Shown here piece by piece: positions 40,606 to 64,000 of a stretch of 64,000 nucleotides of DNA (position 1 is its first letter; the number at the start of each line of letters is the position of its first letter). This stretch comes from Lepisosteus oculatus (Eukaryota; Chordata; Actinopteri; Semionotiformes; Lepisosteidae). The stretch is taken from assembly GCF_040954835.1 (NCBI RefSeq), contig NC_090707.1:25500570-25564569 (forward strand), given 5' to 3'. The position numbers and the translations under genes are program-made. The notes beneath the pieces are model-generated. The model ran no database searches, was not told the DNA's origin, and saw only the letters and a list, made by a program, of their open reading frames with translations.

Positions 40606-42431
40606 CTGTTGAGACAGAGCAGACCATTTATCGCCATTTAGACTCCAGTAAGTCTCTTCTGTGTAGATTGGGAACTTCTCAAGCCATTCTCATATGTAGT
40701 AACACTGAGAAAGACCACGGCTTTTCTAAGTCTTCACAACCAAGCAATATGGTTACATGTAGTTACATATTTTCCATTTAATTCGGAGAAAAATAAGAAA
40801 GATGACATTGAAGAGAGAAAAATAAATGTGTTACTGTTTTCTAAGTACTAAATGAGAAAAATATCTTTTAATTTTTATTAACAAATTGTGTCAGAAAAAA
40901 TACCCACGGAGGGTGCATAGAAAACAAAATATTTTAGATGAGGGAATTTTCTGGAGTCTTTTGTCAAAGTTTTGTTCTAGTTTCTTCAGCCTCATCTATA
41001 TGGAAAGTTAAACTAATGGCTCACCTGGAAATTATGCAATAAATCTTCACTTTCTGTCTGAATATAAGAATATCAGATATTTTGGTATGTGAAAAAAATG
41101 GTCAGTTGTTTCTAAATTCTGATAAACAGCATGGATTTAATGAAATACCATTGGGTGTGAAGATGTTGCATTCTTTTAATGTCCACCCAGTGACCATTTC
41201 TCAACTGGTAGGTCATTAGAATTACTGTTAGAAATAGTAATGACCTATGTGCCTTTTATTGCCTCTTCAGTATGTAACAATTACCAAGTCAACCAACAGA
41301 AAAGAAGCCAAGTACTATTTTCTCTCCACCCATCTGCACATATTGTGAACTTGTTCATGCTAGTTCTTCCAAATAATACAAGCATGTATACAAGACACAG
41401 AAAAGTATCCATTTACAATTCAGCCTATAAGCAAAATCACAACAGGAATTCATCAATAAATCCAAACTCCAACTATCTAGAAATGCAAAAGGCTATAATG
41501 TAAAACATTAAAATTGGTGTTCCATTGACGATGTTTGGTAAAAAGGAGAATATGACTGAAATTAATTAAGAATTCTAATAGTTCTGTGAGATCTGTGGTA
41601 AATCGTGTAGCTGCCAGGCATAATGTTCTGCTTGCAAGTGAGATAGAAAGAGAACCAATTAGTGGCAAACAGTAGTGAAGTACAGTAATGACTCAAACTT
41701 TTGGCAGGAAGAACCGTTTTATAAGAGTTGTCTGCAGATAGGAAATAAAGGGAAAAAATGAAATAGTATTGGAATGTTTGCAATAGTTGGTGCCCATTTT
41801 GAATAAACTTCTCAACAATTGCAATGCAATTTACAAATACAAAAAACACAAGACAAATAAATATGAGGGTGAGCAAAAGTTATATTTACTCTGTTTAGGA
41901 TGAACAAAATGATGACATCTACATATACTCTCCAACATTCCCAAAGATAAAAGATATTTTACTAAGACATTACTGCATTAACATAGTCTGGTGCTCCCAC
42001 CTGCCCTCCCTTATTACTCTTCCAAAAGCATTATAAGTGCTACAAAGAGTTGCTGAAGTATGCCATCTTAAATGGGAATATTCCTCACCTCCATGTAGTT
42101 CTCAAGCCACAGGCTCCAGGAAAATACTGTTCTTACCTTCTCCACTAGGAGTGCTAAGAAATTTTGCCCCCTCCTCTGAGTTCTTCTCCGCCCTCTCCTC
42201 TCCTCCTTGGCCCTCCATTGCGTCCTTCTCCACCTCTGAACGGTACACAATGATGGATTCTGGCCGGGGCTCCTTCTTTCTCCTCTTCCTCCTCCCTGTG
42301 CCAGTATCCTCTTCCTCTGGAAGGGACCCTGAGGCCTCCGATCTCCGCAGGGAGGCCAGTCTGGGACTCTCAGCACCCCGACGACTCATTTGCTCCATGC
42401 TGAGCTCCCCCTGGGACGTGTCTGCCCTCAT
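39968..42431 (-). CDS. TMEM169: TMEM169, complete coding region, two exons, 310 residues
   Basis: Exons 42431-42137 and 40605-39968 join through a split Gly codon. TMEM169 is a conserved vertebrate membrane protein of unknown function. The N-terminal 98 residues are charged and disordered-looking, with RKRRKKEPRPESIIVYRS, which closely matches human KKKRKESRPESIIIYRS. The second exon opens with PPDSRYVTLTGTITRGKKKG and QMVDIHVTLTEKELQEL. Membrane segments lie at about 173-196 and 217-240, joined by GTITWYNVFLVYNEERTFWH. The tail has FCGWACGKLGLEDC and SPYSIVELLDSDN. Human is about 297 residues, so this is full length. A second ATG 11 codons in (MEQMSRR) could be the real start. A 5' noncoding exon is likely but not seen. 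Confidence 0.95.
42137..42431 (-). CDS. TMEM169: TMEM169 first coding exon
   Basis: It encodes MRADTSQGELSMEQMSRRG through the basic stretch and FLSTPSGE, ending one base into a Gly codon at a GTAAGA donor. Confidence 0.9.
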
Positions 42432-44699
42432 GGCCTTTCCAACTTCTCAAGCAGTGTAGTGGACAGCAGCAGGCTCCATCCTGCTAGACCACAAAGTGCA
42501 CAGCTGCACAACTGGATTACTGGCCCATTCACAGACATGCTGTATCACAATGTACAATAAGAGACATTCATAAGGAGCCCTTTCCACACAACACTGAAAG
42601 GCAATAAAACTTATTAAATTAATTTCAGCTTTTACAATCCACAGTCTTGCACACAATTTGAATCTTAAGGAGAAGACCACTTAAATATTACTTCATATTC
42701 TCATATCTACAGATGCAAGGTTATTTAAAGTAATCAATTAATTTTCTATTTCACATATTTAGTGATTTACAATGTTCTGCAAGACAAGTAAAAACTCACT
42801 AGCACCAAAAATCCTAAGCAACAAACAAATAGGGGGTGTTTCTTTCCCTTCTGCGTCTTTCCATCCTCATAATTTGATTCATCAATTTGAATGCCCAAAA
42901 GAGATGCAGAGGAATTCCAAACAGTATTGCAATTCTACGAGAAGCATTTCCATGTTCTGGAAAACAAAAACATTACCAATTTTCTGTCAAAAGCTAAGAA
43001 GGTATTATTTTAACAAAATAGTTTAGAGCAGCTTATAACAACTATATTATAATCTTTGTGAAAGTGCAATTTTTCCAAAAAACACTTTAAAGTATGTCAG
43101 TGTTCAGCAGTTTTAAGACGATCCACTTTCAAAACCCTTCAGGTTTTTCATCCTTTCGTAGTTACAGAAACAAGAGTGCAGAAAAATTAAATAGAACTGG
43201 GAACTCTTCCTCTTCTACCTAACAACTAGTCATTCTACATAACCTATCTTCCCCCCCTGGGTCCACTGCACACTGGACCGCTTTCCGCATCCTTTCTTGT
43301 TGTCCCGTCTCCTGTGAAGTGACTGAAATCACCAGATATATCCAATCTTTAATATTTAATATCGCAATTCATGTAATCCGAAGCTTCTCCAAAATACACA
43401 TTTCGTTTTAGGTTTCTGTTGACTGTTAACGTGACGGACAGCATCTCGACGCATCCCTACAAGGTATTATGGGAGTATGTGAGATTATCTTGCTGTTTAA
43501 AATAGCGTAATATTATGCCTAATGCAAAAACCAACATATTAATTATCATTCATTATACAGCAATATACTCTAAACCATAAACTAGTAGACGGGCCCAAGC
43601 CTCTTTCAACTAATTCATTATCAATGTTATGGAGGGTACAGTAGTGGAAATCTGACCAATACATAGAAATTTCTTTTTTTAGGTTATGTTAGAAAACCCC
43701 GACATACAGTCCCAACGATCTGACAAACGCAAGATTTTCATATATGGTGAGAATTAAAATACATAAGCAATTCATTACGTATTTCTCCTTTAATTAGTGA
43801 AGGCTGAATTAATTATTTATACGGGGATAAATAGGAAATTAACAGATTATCTGAGACAACATTAAAGCACTCTCAACATCTGATCCCCCCTCACAAGCAT
43901 TCTCACACACCCCAACATCCACTCTTTTGTTTCGGGTAAATGAAAAACAGTACTTTTTTTTTTTCATTTCTACTTAAAGCGTAGCATCTTACCTTAAAAA
44001 GAATGCGAGGTACTCTATTAAATCAGGTCTGACAGCTGTATTGTCACTCTCATTTAATTATGACCGCAAACAGTTCACGAAATGCAGCAACACCCAGAAT
44101 ACTCTCCGCCTCCGAACCAAGCTTCTGTAAGTAGCCGCACAAAGGAGCCCGAGAGTCGGATATCAGGGTCGTGCTCAGCCCGCCCCTCATACTCTCCGAC
44201 CCCTGGTCCTGCCCAATCGGGTAGTTACGCAGATCTTGTGCAAAAAAATTATGTACTCCATAACGAGGCTCGGGGATGTGTCTGCCTGGAGATGAGAAAA
44301 AAATCGAGTCGTTTGAAAGCTGTTATTTATAAACGCAGTCCCCCATAATTGGAATTTCGGTGCAAGAAGCAGGTGGCATTCAAACCTAAATTTGGTATCC
44401 AAAATCGTTGTTTTTATCTAGATAATGCACCAGAAGAACGTTTCAAATGACAAATACAATTATTCTTATTATATTGTGCTCTCCTCAGGTATTTGATCAA
44501 ATCAAGGTATACAGTATATTGCAACGTTTAAGATAACGAGTCCGTCCGTTGCACCTATGCAATAGTATTATAACTAAAGTATTTTTTAGTATTCATTATA
44601 AATGTATTTTATTAAATGAATAAAGAAATATCGTATTGAGGCTCACGTGGTTAAATATGTATCCATTTCACAGTTAGACTTAATTTATGCCAGCAGTCA
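42432..44699. other. TMEM169 upstream region, no gene seen
   Basis: There is no coding signal. A modest CpG-containing patch at about 43420-43460 (AACGTGACGGACAGCATCTC) is a possible promoter area for TMEM169 but is unsupported by any exon. A second CpG patch is at about 44150-44240. Confidence 0.4.
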
Positions 44700-45060
44700 T
44701 ATCACTCTGCAACTCACAATTGGTAACCCACTGATGCTAAGCACGTGTGAGCTGCAATTTGGATGAGATGTAAAACTGAGGTCCTGACTGTGGATATTAA
44801 AAATCCCAGGGTGTTTCTCAAAACGAGTAGGGGTGTAACCCTGGTGTCCCGGTCAAATTTTCCATTGGCCCTTACCAATCATGGCCTCCTAATAATCCCC
44901 ATCTATGAATTGGCTTCATCACTCTGTTCTCCTCTGTTCTAGCTGATGTGTAGTGAGCATTATGGTGCACTATGGCTGCCGTCACATCATCCAGGTGGAT
45001 GCTGCACATTGGTGGTATTGGAGGAGAGTCCCCATTACCTGTAAAGATCTTCCGCTGGAG
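44700..45060 (+). repeat. 5S-SINE family copy
   Basis: The decayed head TAACCCACTGATGCTAAGCA, then GAGGTCCTGACTGTGG, AATCCCAGGGTGTTTCTC, CATGGCCTCCTAATAATCCC and GATGCTGCACATTGGTGG follow the family order. Confidence 0.8.
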
Positions 45061-45811
45061 ATCTGAATCCACACAGGATGGATGAGTATTCAACATTCTG
45101 CATTACAGCTCGAGAATTCAATTGTTACCTCAACCCAGTTGATATCAACTTAATTCTTATGAGTGATGTACTTGCCTTTGAGTATCTAGTGTAGAAGTTG
45201 TAATCAAAGTTCATTTACGAAACGGTATAAATGAATAGTATACTGAATGTATGTCTCTCTTGGTTTGTAACTCTTCGTTATTGAATATATACCTTTTGTA
45301 TTCTGCTAACCCTCACTCTTAAGGTCTGGTATGTTTATATGCACATTTTATGTATTAATAAATGTATTGTCGTGTATTAGTATCCGTGTGTGTGTGTTGC
45401 AGAGTTAAAAGATCGGTTTTCAAATAGCCATCAAAGAATCATTTTGTGACTTACTGCTACAATTAATAATTGTCCCAGTAAATGCACAAAACCCTTACAC
45501 AGGTAACAGAGGTACTAACCATGATCAAGAAACTTTTCTTTCAGTGTTTCCAATTATGCTTTCAGAATTATTGTACTGATTTAAAACACAAATAATATTT
45601 TTGATTTTATAAGAAATGATGAAGTTCCATTTCAAATGTACATTTTAAAGCTACACACTGCCCTTGCTCTCTTTACACAACATAATAAATTCAAATCCCT
45701 AACATAAGGATTACTTCTAATACATTAAACAGGAATTCTCTAACATCTATTTTTTTACCTCAGTAATAAAGGATTCTTAGTCAGTTTATATGATAAAATT
45801 ATATGATACAG

Positions 45812-47330
45812 TACCTTGCAAAAGTACCAATCCTATGGTGTTCTATTTTTCTGAAATTACAAAATAATGCATACTCATTTTTATGGCCCAATATTTTATT
45901 AAAAACCAAAATGCTCAAACTAAATAAAGAGTAAGATAAATATTTCTAAGTTACAGTAAACGTCAGAAGAAACTAAAGAGAAAACACTGAAAAATGTTGA
46001 TTCCATATTTGGTGAAAGTACCTCTGTCTTTTTGGGTTAGTCTCTACCAACTTTGCACACCAGCTTGGACAATTTCTACCCATTTGTCTTTGCAGATTTG
46101 CACAAACTTTCTAAAATGATTTGGGTATCACTTATGGACCAATAGGATTCAAGGCAGAACTCTGACTGGGTCACTCATGTTATTTTTGTTTTGTTATTCT
46201 TAAGCCACTCCAGTGTAGCATTGCCCTTATGCTTTGGAACATTAACCTGCTGAAAGGTGTTTTTTGACAGAGGTTTAGGTCTGAAGCTGGTTTTCCTCTA
46301 CGATTTGCCTGTACTTTGCTCCATCTACGTCTTGAGATGCTTCCCAGTCTCTGCCAATGAGGAGCAGAATTGTAGCATAATCATCACTGTCATCACTGTG
46401 CTTGACAAAAAAGATGGTCTTGACTAAGTGATGCACTATCTTGTGTTTGTGTTAGATTTAATTTTTTGCATTTAGACCATGTATTTACACTTTTTAGTCA
46501 GCTGTCTGATCACAAAACTTTCTGCCACGTTTTTTCAGTATTACAGTCTCCTTGTGGGATTTGAGAAGTTTTACTGTTCAGTTCCACACAGGCCAACTTC
46601 ATGGAGTGACTGTGATTGTTGTCCCATTGTTATTCTCCTATCTCAGTCACTGAACTCTGTAACTCTTTCAAAGTCATCATGGGCCTCACAGAGGCACCCT
46701 TAACCACTTTCCTCCCTGTCAGGCTGCTTCGTTTGAAAGGAATGCTTCATTCTTGTCACGTAGCAGTTCCTTCCGGGCCCTATGCTGACGAAGCGATCCG
46801 GAATAGTAAAGATACACGAGGGAGAAAGACATGCAGGAAAGGATCAGGATACAGGGGGGCGTGTCCAAGGTGAGCTGGTGTCCTGGGGAAGTGAGTCCAG
46901 CAAAAGTCCAAACAAGGAATCCAAACGGGAGAGTAGAGTTCAAAGCCAGGAGATCCATCCAGGGGTTAAAACCATCAGCCGGGTCGGGACCGGCGGGGCA
47001 GGGGATCAGGAACAGAAAGTTAAAACCATAATGGAGCCAGACGCAGCAGGACCCCGGGCTCTCACGATGCGGAAATCAATGAGGAACCAGGAGTGAGATC
47101 CACGTCTGGCTTTTAAGGGGGAGCGGGAAAAGGGAACAGGTGCAGACAATGGGAGGGAACAAGGAAGGGCTGGAGAACCCTTAAGAGGAGGGGTTAGCGA
47201 TCGTGACAATTCTGATTGCATTCACCATAATCAAAGAGATATTAAGATTCTTTCAAATGTTTTATGCCCTTCTCCTGATCTGTGTCTTAATACAACTTTA
47301 TCCCTGAGTTGCCTTTAAAGCTCCTTAGTC
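45812..47330 (-). mobile_element. Tc1-type DNA transposon relic, interrupted by a solo LTR
   Basis: It opens CAGTACCTTGCAAAAGTACC, the usual end of this transposon type. It continues with degraded text such as TTGGACAATTTCTACCC, CCACTCCAGTGTAGCATTGC and GCTTGACAAAAAAGATGGTC. The sequence resumes after 47213 with ATTCACCATAATCAAAGAG. No intact transposase frame remains. Confidence 0.6.
46754..47208. mobile_element. Solo LTR-like insertion (455 bp) with 5-bp target duplication
   Basis: It starts TGTCACG and ends CGTGACA, a perfect 7-base inverted end with TG and CA. It is flanked by ATTCT at 46749-46753 and 47209-47213. It is far more GC-rich than the relic it interrupts. No coding content. 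A non-autonomous DNA element is possible, but TG/CA ends plus a 5-bp duplication favour an LTR. Confidence 0.7.
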
Positions 47331-48276
47331 TTCAAGGTTGAATGTTTGGTTAATATCAAAAACTTGACTGAGGCACCATACAGAGGTAAATGTATATTAT
47401 TGTGGTAATGTGTAATGTGTTATGTCTTTAACTGCCTGCAAAGTATATTCCTCTTCTAGGACATGGGTATATCATACCCTTGACATAAACCATTTTTTGT
47501 ACAATATCTTTATACTTTTGTATTTCATTAGATACTACTATTTTCTAATGGCTTTAGAATCCACACCAAGAATCAGAAACTTGAGAACCAGCTTTATTCA
47601 CTCTCTAGAGAGAGACAAGGTCCCATTAAACTTACGCCTCAAAATTCAAAACCAGACGCAGCTGCTCAGGTACACCTTTTTTAAGTCACAATGTTTACTC
47701 ATTTTACAAAAGGCTATTCATTCTAACAGTTGTTTTTACTGTTTGTTATCTTATCCTGGAGAACCCAGTCAAGTGCATCCTGTGGTCTACCTTCTGGTTC
47801 CCTTTTGTTCCTCCTTTCCTGTTTGTATCATGTGCTCCTGTTAGTAACATTTTCTCAGTATGTTACTGTGCTTAGCATACTGTATGTGAGTCAAGGCCTA
47901 GCTATTTGATTTGCAAAGCCTGATTATTTCAGTTTAATAAGACGACAACTTCATGCAATGTAATGCTATTTCATTTTATTGATTTCATATATTTTTTAAG
48001 TATTTGAGATTACTGAGGGAAAACAATAAGAATGTGTAAGATATATTCATTAGTAATAACACTCAAGAATTAAGCACATTGAAAGATTTATTGAGTGTTA
48101 TAGTCATTATATATTCGGCTTAACTCGCTTGTCTGAGAGCTTACCTCCTGGCTATACGACAAGGAGGCTAGGACCTCCATGCAGAGTGAGGACTGACCAA
48201 GCGAGAACTACAGAGGTGGAGATGGGGTATAGGGATGCAAAAGACATATGTGAGGGAAAGAAAGGGAGAGAATGTA

Positions 48277-48466
48277 CAGTGGTGTGAAAAAGTGTTTGTC
48301 CTCTTCCTGATTTCTTTTTTTTTTGCATGTTTGTCACAATAAAATGTTTCAGATCATTAAACAAATTGAAATATTAGACAAAGATAACACAAGTAAACAC
48401 AAAATGCAGTTTTTAAATGAAGGTTTTTATTATTAAGGGAAAAAAATCCAAACCTACATAGCCCTA
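48277..48466 (+). mobile_element. Tc1-type transposon end fragment
   Basis: It starts CAGTGGTGTGAAAAAGTGTT after a TA dinucleotide and continues CTTCCTGATTTC, GCATGTTTGTCAC, AAATGTTTCAGATCATTAAA and CCAAACCTACATAGCCCT. It is a truncated 190-bp end overlapping the likely PECR 3' UTR. Confidence 0.75.
48426..48431 (-). promoter_or_regulatory. PECR: Candidate PECR polyadenylation signal inside a transposon fragment
   Basis: AATAAA on the minus strand lies about 196 bases past the PECR stop, inside the Tc1-type fragment. Confidence 0.4.
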
Positions 48467-48626
48467 TAATGTTTAGGTGAGGAAATGATGTCAGAAATTA
48501 TTACAAATTACGGACAGCTGAGGCTGATTGAACTTGGCTGTTGTCATCCCTCCTGAACTTTCATTATAATCTTCTTGAATTGGCTTTCAGGAGGAAACAC
48601 TGGGCAGAGATGTTTTAAGTAGACTG

Positions 48627-60223
<11,597 letters not shown>

Positions 60224-60244
60224 GTCTGTATCAAGTTCATTCAA

Positions 60245-60252
60245 TCACGTGA
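60245..60252. promoter_or_regulatory. PECR: Palindromic E-box upstream of PECR ATG
   Basis: TCACGTGA lies 22 bases before the PECR start codon. This is the preferred palindrome of USF and MITF/TFE-type bHLH factors. Function is inferred from sequence and position only. Confidence 0.4.
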
Positions 60253-62531
60253 CTATTTTCCTTTTAAATTTGAGTCTTTGTTTTTAGGAGATCGGTACTA
60301 CCACTTAAAACATTTAAAAGGATTTTGAAATTGAGAAAATGTTTCAACCTTACTTTCCCCTGTGGATTACACTGTGCACTGGTGGAACTTCAGTATAATT
60401 GGCACACACTCTTTTCCGTCAGTTTAGTCAAAAAAGGTATGATTGGTTGTAGACTTTTCAAGTCGTATTAAGCCAAAGAAGGGAAACTTGTGACTAAAGC
60501 AATTACAGAAATTACCCCCAACTAATTAAAAAACAATAATTCATAGGCTGTGCAAATAGTTCAGCCCACCTTGTACAATAATACAATCGTGCATCTGTTT
60601 TGGGGCTGTAAATTTCACCTTTAACATAATTTAATCTGTATTCTGCAAATAAATAGATCCCTAGATGAACAGAGAATTAATAATGAGAGGACCTTCTGAA
60701 AAAGTAGTCGGATACCCTATATACCCTCTTTACCAAAGACTGTTTTAGGAATAACTTATTGGTACCAAAATACCAAAACAATTTAATGAATTGACCACGC
60801 GAACGTCATTACTGATGCCTTTATTTTGGTTAATAATAAATTTGTATTACTGTTTCACAAAGCAAGATCGAATTGTATACGTTTAAATAACTATAGCAAC
60901 ATACCTATTCCTAAACTGCTCCGTGCAGTTCAGCCTGCCTTTGTAGTTAAAACCTCAGACTCCTGTGTACCCTACAAAAATAGCGTCACGTTTGTTAATA
61001 GATCCACTTAATTTTATAAGCTTTTGCGGAGAAAATTAAAGTTTAGATATCACCATAATCCTTTACCGTTAGCTGATAAAATGTATTTGAAAGATACTGT
61101 TTCAGTAGACAGGGTATACTTAACATTCATTATCTCTTAAGCTCAAACATTGTTAATACTACTCGTAACTCCGCGTTAACAGAAACTAAGTTACACTGGG
61201 ATGAGATTCCCTGCCACTTGTACCGTTTTTTACTGTGTTGACGAATCGGGATGCTTCAGGAAAGCGACATTGTGTCGTGCACTCAAGAAAGTTGAGATTA
61301 GTACTCATACGGTTTTTGTATGCATTCACTACATTTCTGGGTCATGCAATAGTGAATATCAAACAGGGCTTTCATGAAATAGGTAATATGCTCTTATACA
61401 GTATTAACTGTTCCCTATAGGTATGTACCGGGTTTAAAACATTTTCTTTTAGGATTTCCTAATGTAATAGGTGCTCTAGACTTCAGTCATTAAAACCTTT
61501 ACAGGACCAAACAGGAAATTAATTCACAGTATCAATGTAAAGGTGAAAAAAAAATCTAGCATAAAAATATGAACATGGATTACAGAAAAGACACTATAGT
61601 AACTATCAACCATTTCCATGAAAATAAGTTTTTAAATGTGTGTGTATACAATGAGTGTTACCTAATCGTAGCAGGTCATAATGTAGTTTTCATCTTCAGT
61701 GTATCATTTGTTATAAGATGATCTGTGATGCATGATGTCACATCAGCAATGTGTATATGACTCGGATTTTTAGAGTCCACGTTATTCTATGGTATATGTT
61801 TGGACTGAACAAAAAAAAACATTTATCTTTATTACAATGTGTTGTTAAGGAACTTTGTTAATCTTCGTTAATTTAGTTTCAGGTCAATTTTTCTGGGCTT
61901 TTTATTTGGGACAGAACCTAAACATGCAACACGTAATTAATGATCCCCTACCCTCACAAGATCAAACAGCCAAGAGTCCACACTAGGATAACATCTGTAA
62001 TCTTGAAGTCAAAATTTCAGTGTCTTAACGGTCTGAGGGTAGCCGCAGGCAGGTCATGCGAAGTCAGTGTTGCATGTGCTCTGCCGCATAACATAGCCGC
62101 CCTCAAGGAAATAATCCTGTGCCCACCCGCCCACACACCTTATGCAACTCACCTTCCAACCAAGTCATCCTGACAACAGAATGGCAGTTACAAGAGACAT
62201 CGTACCAGAACATCATTCAAATGGTGATAATTTTTTAGGATATACTTTTTTCTAATTGTATTGTTACAAATTATAATAATACAAAGGGGGCAACGAAAAT
62301 TGAATATCAGGGACTGATTGAGCAGTTAAGTCAATAAGTAAAATAATTATTCATAACCCCCAATTTGTAAGTGATTTCTCCAGAATAATCCTGAGCAGGT
62401 GGTATAGAGGCACGTGAATTTCTCTGGCACAGCTTTGATGAAAAGTTATAATGCAGACATACTTGGTTAAACAAGTGTTTATTAACAATGACAATAACAT
62501 TACACTACACAGAACAAAAACATACAGCACA
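60253..62531. other. Region upstream of PECR, no gene seen
   Basis: The sequence is AT-rich, with scattered short ORFs that show no family motif. The PECR promoter should lie at its left end. Confidence 0.5.
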
Positions 62532-63005
62532 CAAGGCATCCAAGAGGCCTAATGTTCTTGTCACCCAGAAAACTCCGGACTGTTAGCAAGTATTAGACTC
62601 TTACGCAATCCCCATAGAGGCCAAAGAAGCAATAAACTGCCTTCTGAATAAAACAGAATTCAGTTAAATCTCTCTGCAAACCTGGTTGCTACTAAATAAA
62701 TGGGAGCCTTTCTACCTATTCTAAAAATGCACCCCCCAAGTAGTTAAGGCCGTCTTTAACATAAGTATCATTGACTAAGGAAATCAAAGTTCCCTAAAAA
62801 AAAAGAATAGCTGCTCTCCCAAGCAAGGTTCACTTAGTTCCAATCGGGTTTTGTCGGCATGATCATAAGTAGGGCTTTTCACCTGGTGTAAACTTCAAGT
62901 TCCAGTTCCTCCTGATGCCTCTCCCTCTTGTGGTCTCCCTTTGCCTTTCTCTTCTTCTTATCCAATCTTATATTGTGTCTTTCCTAGCTATTGATTGACA
63001 CTAAA
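62532..63005. repeat. Unclassified dispersed repeat, copy B
   Basis: It matches copy A at 54440-54810 in direct orientation, from AAGGCATCCAAGAGGCC to CTATTGATTGACA. Confidence 0.65.
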
Positions 63006-63147
63006 TCATTTACCCAGAATTTAATTATCCAAGGTAACCCAGAAGTAACCCAGAAGACTCTGTGGACCAAGTTTCCACACCCAGCACAACTAAACATTGT
63101 TTGGTTGAAGTTCTAGCAAGTGGAAATATTGACACTAGTTAAGTATA

Positions 63148-63320
63148 AGGTTTATTCCATGTTGAAAAAAAGAAGAAAGAAAACACAATGTTTTGGTCAT
63201 GGAGCCTTCTTCAGGTATCGCCGAACTGTTGTTTTCTTTCTTCTCTTTTCAGCATGGAATAAACCTGTTACTTGTTCCTTTGCAGCCTATGCATGGTGCC
63301 ACAGCTACCCACCTGAACTA
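63148..63320. repeat. Foldback repeat, copy 3
   Basis: TTTATTCCATGTTG on the left arm mirrors CAGCATGGAATAAACC on the right, with the core GGAGCCTTCTTCAGG between them. The outer part GCAGCCTATGCATGGTG and AGCTACCCACCTGAAC matches the flank of copy 2 in reverse. Confidence 0.75.
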
Positions 63321-63549
63321 CTAGTCAAGTATTACCACTGTCTAGATTCTCTAGAGATCTCTGGTGTTATGTACTTCCAGCCTGTAACCGTATTTAGAGT
63401 AAAGTTATCATCCAATTATATTTAGGTCACGTTTACACCTGGATTGAAATTTTTGGAACATGGGTCAAAAAAAGTTGATGTACAACAAATTTAGAAAAAA
63501 AAACAACCCAATAAAGGAATAACTTATGTTGATCATGATTCCCCCTCCC

Positions 63550-63939
63550 TCCAGTCTTTTTACCTATGCTTCATTTTGTTGGCTAAATTTAGGAAACATT
63601 TTCAAAGGGTTGTGCTCCGCTGTATATTGTATATGAAGAACCACACACCACTTTGGATGATCTTGATCTGCTGCCAGGTCCGTCCATTTTGGTTCAGCTG
63701 CTTGCATAAATTACTGCTGCATAAAAACAATATTGTAAAACTAGCCAACAGTTTAAACAGGACCTCCACTTCAATGCCATGTTTTGTCATATCTTGAGAT
63801 ACTTCATTACATAATTAACATGCATTCCCTTTATCTGTGATTCTTGCCAGGCATCTTCTGTGGCTTTTCCAGTAGCTACCGTATTACACCTTGCCATTAG
63901 AACAGATTTGATCTCCTCAGGAGAAGAGCCATAACTCAT
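63550..63939 (-). pseudogene. Fragment of a Myb/SANT-like ORF (low confidence)
   Basis: A minus-strand ORF from ATG at 63939 reads MSYGSSPEEIKSVLMARCNT then KATEDAWQES and stops after about 50 codons. Further along, another frame reads GRTWQQIKIIQ near 63685. An N-terminal helix followed by a W-QQIK helix resembles the Myb/SANT-like domain of MSANTD genes and Harbinger-type transposon partners. Frames are broken, so it is likely a relic. It may continue past the window edge. Confidence 0.3.
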
Positions 63940-64000
63940 GGTCACTGGAATTTAATTGAATAAGATGCATGTTCTTTCACTGTGGTTTTTCGTGTCTAAA

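Noticed and set aside
41562..41876. 104-residue hydrophobic minus-strand ORF in the TMEM169 intron
   Set aside because: It is AT-driven hydrophobic sequence between the two TMEM169 exons, with no splice sites joining it in frame.
45385..45405. TG dinucleotide microsatellite
   Set aside because: It is a short, ordinary simple repeat.
47422..47844. 140-residue plus-strand ORF downstream of the Tc1/LTR nest
   Set aside because: Composition is not protein-like and no motif is recognisable; the region looks like repeat debris.

Overview
The window is vertebrate nuclear DNA: long AT-rich introns, canonical GT-AG splicing, and interspersed SINEs, LINEs, Tc1-like elements and solo LTRs. The gene content and the repeat types (a 5S-rRNA-headed SINE, fish-type tRNA SINEs, L2-like LINEs, Tc1 relics) point to a ray-finned fish. 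The repeat mix looks to me more like a non-teleost such as a gar or bowfin than a compact teleost genome, but that is a guess. All gene models were built by hand from reading frames, splice signals and remembered family sequences; no search was run.

Layout. (1) 843-4137, plus strand: the last three coding exons of a D-serine dehydratase gene, whose 5' part lies outside the window. (2) 33997 down to 7234, minus strand: complete XRCC5 (Ku80), 21 coding exons, 724 residues, convergent with the dehydratase gene. Its introns hold an L2-like LINE, a Tc1 relic, a solo LTR, several SINEs and a foldback element. (3) 42431 down to 39968, minus strand: TMEM169, two coding exons, 310 residues, two membrane segments. 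(4) 60223 down to 48627, minus strand: complete PECR (peroxisomal trans-2-enoyl-CoA reductase), eight exons, 298 residues, ending in the peroxisomal signal SKL. XRCC5, TMEM169 and PECR are also neighbours in mammals, so this is a conserved block. Their jobs are unrelated (DNA end joining, unknown membrane role, fatty-acid chain elongation); nothing suggests joint function. (5) At the right edge, 63939 down to about 63550, a decayed minus-strand ORF resembles a Myb/SANT-like protein.

Intergenic parts (4.1-6.7 kb, 34-40 kb, 42.5-48.3 kb, 60.3-64 kb) are mainly transposable-element debris. The points most worth checking are: a LINE whose 3' tail lies directly against the XRCC5 exon 18 acceptor; Asp in place of the catalytic Tyr in PECR; a near-perfect 165-bp palindrome from a foldback family with a hammerhead-like core; a dimeric tRNA-like repeat with inverted ends; and two solo LTRs with intact 5-bp target duplications. 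I found no clearly new multi-gene system.
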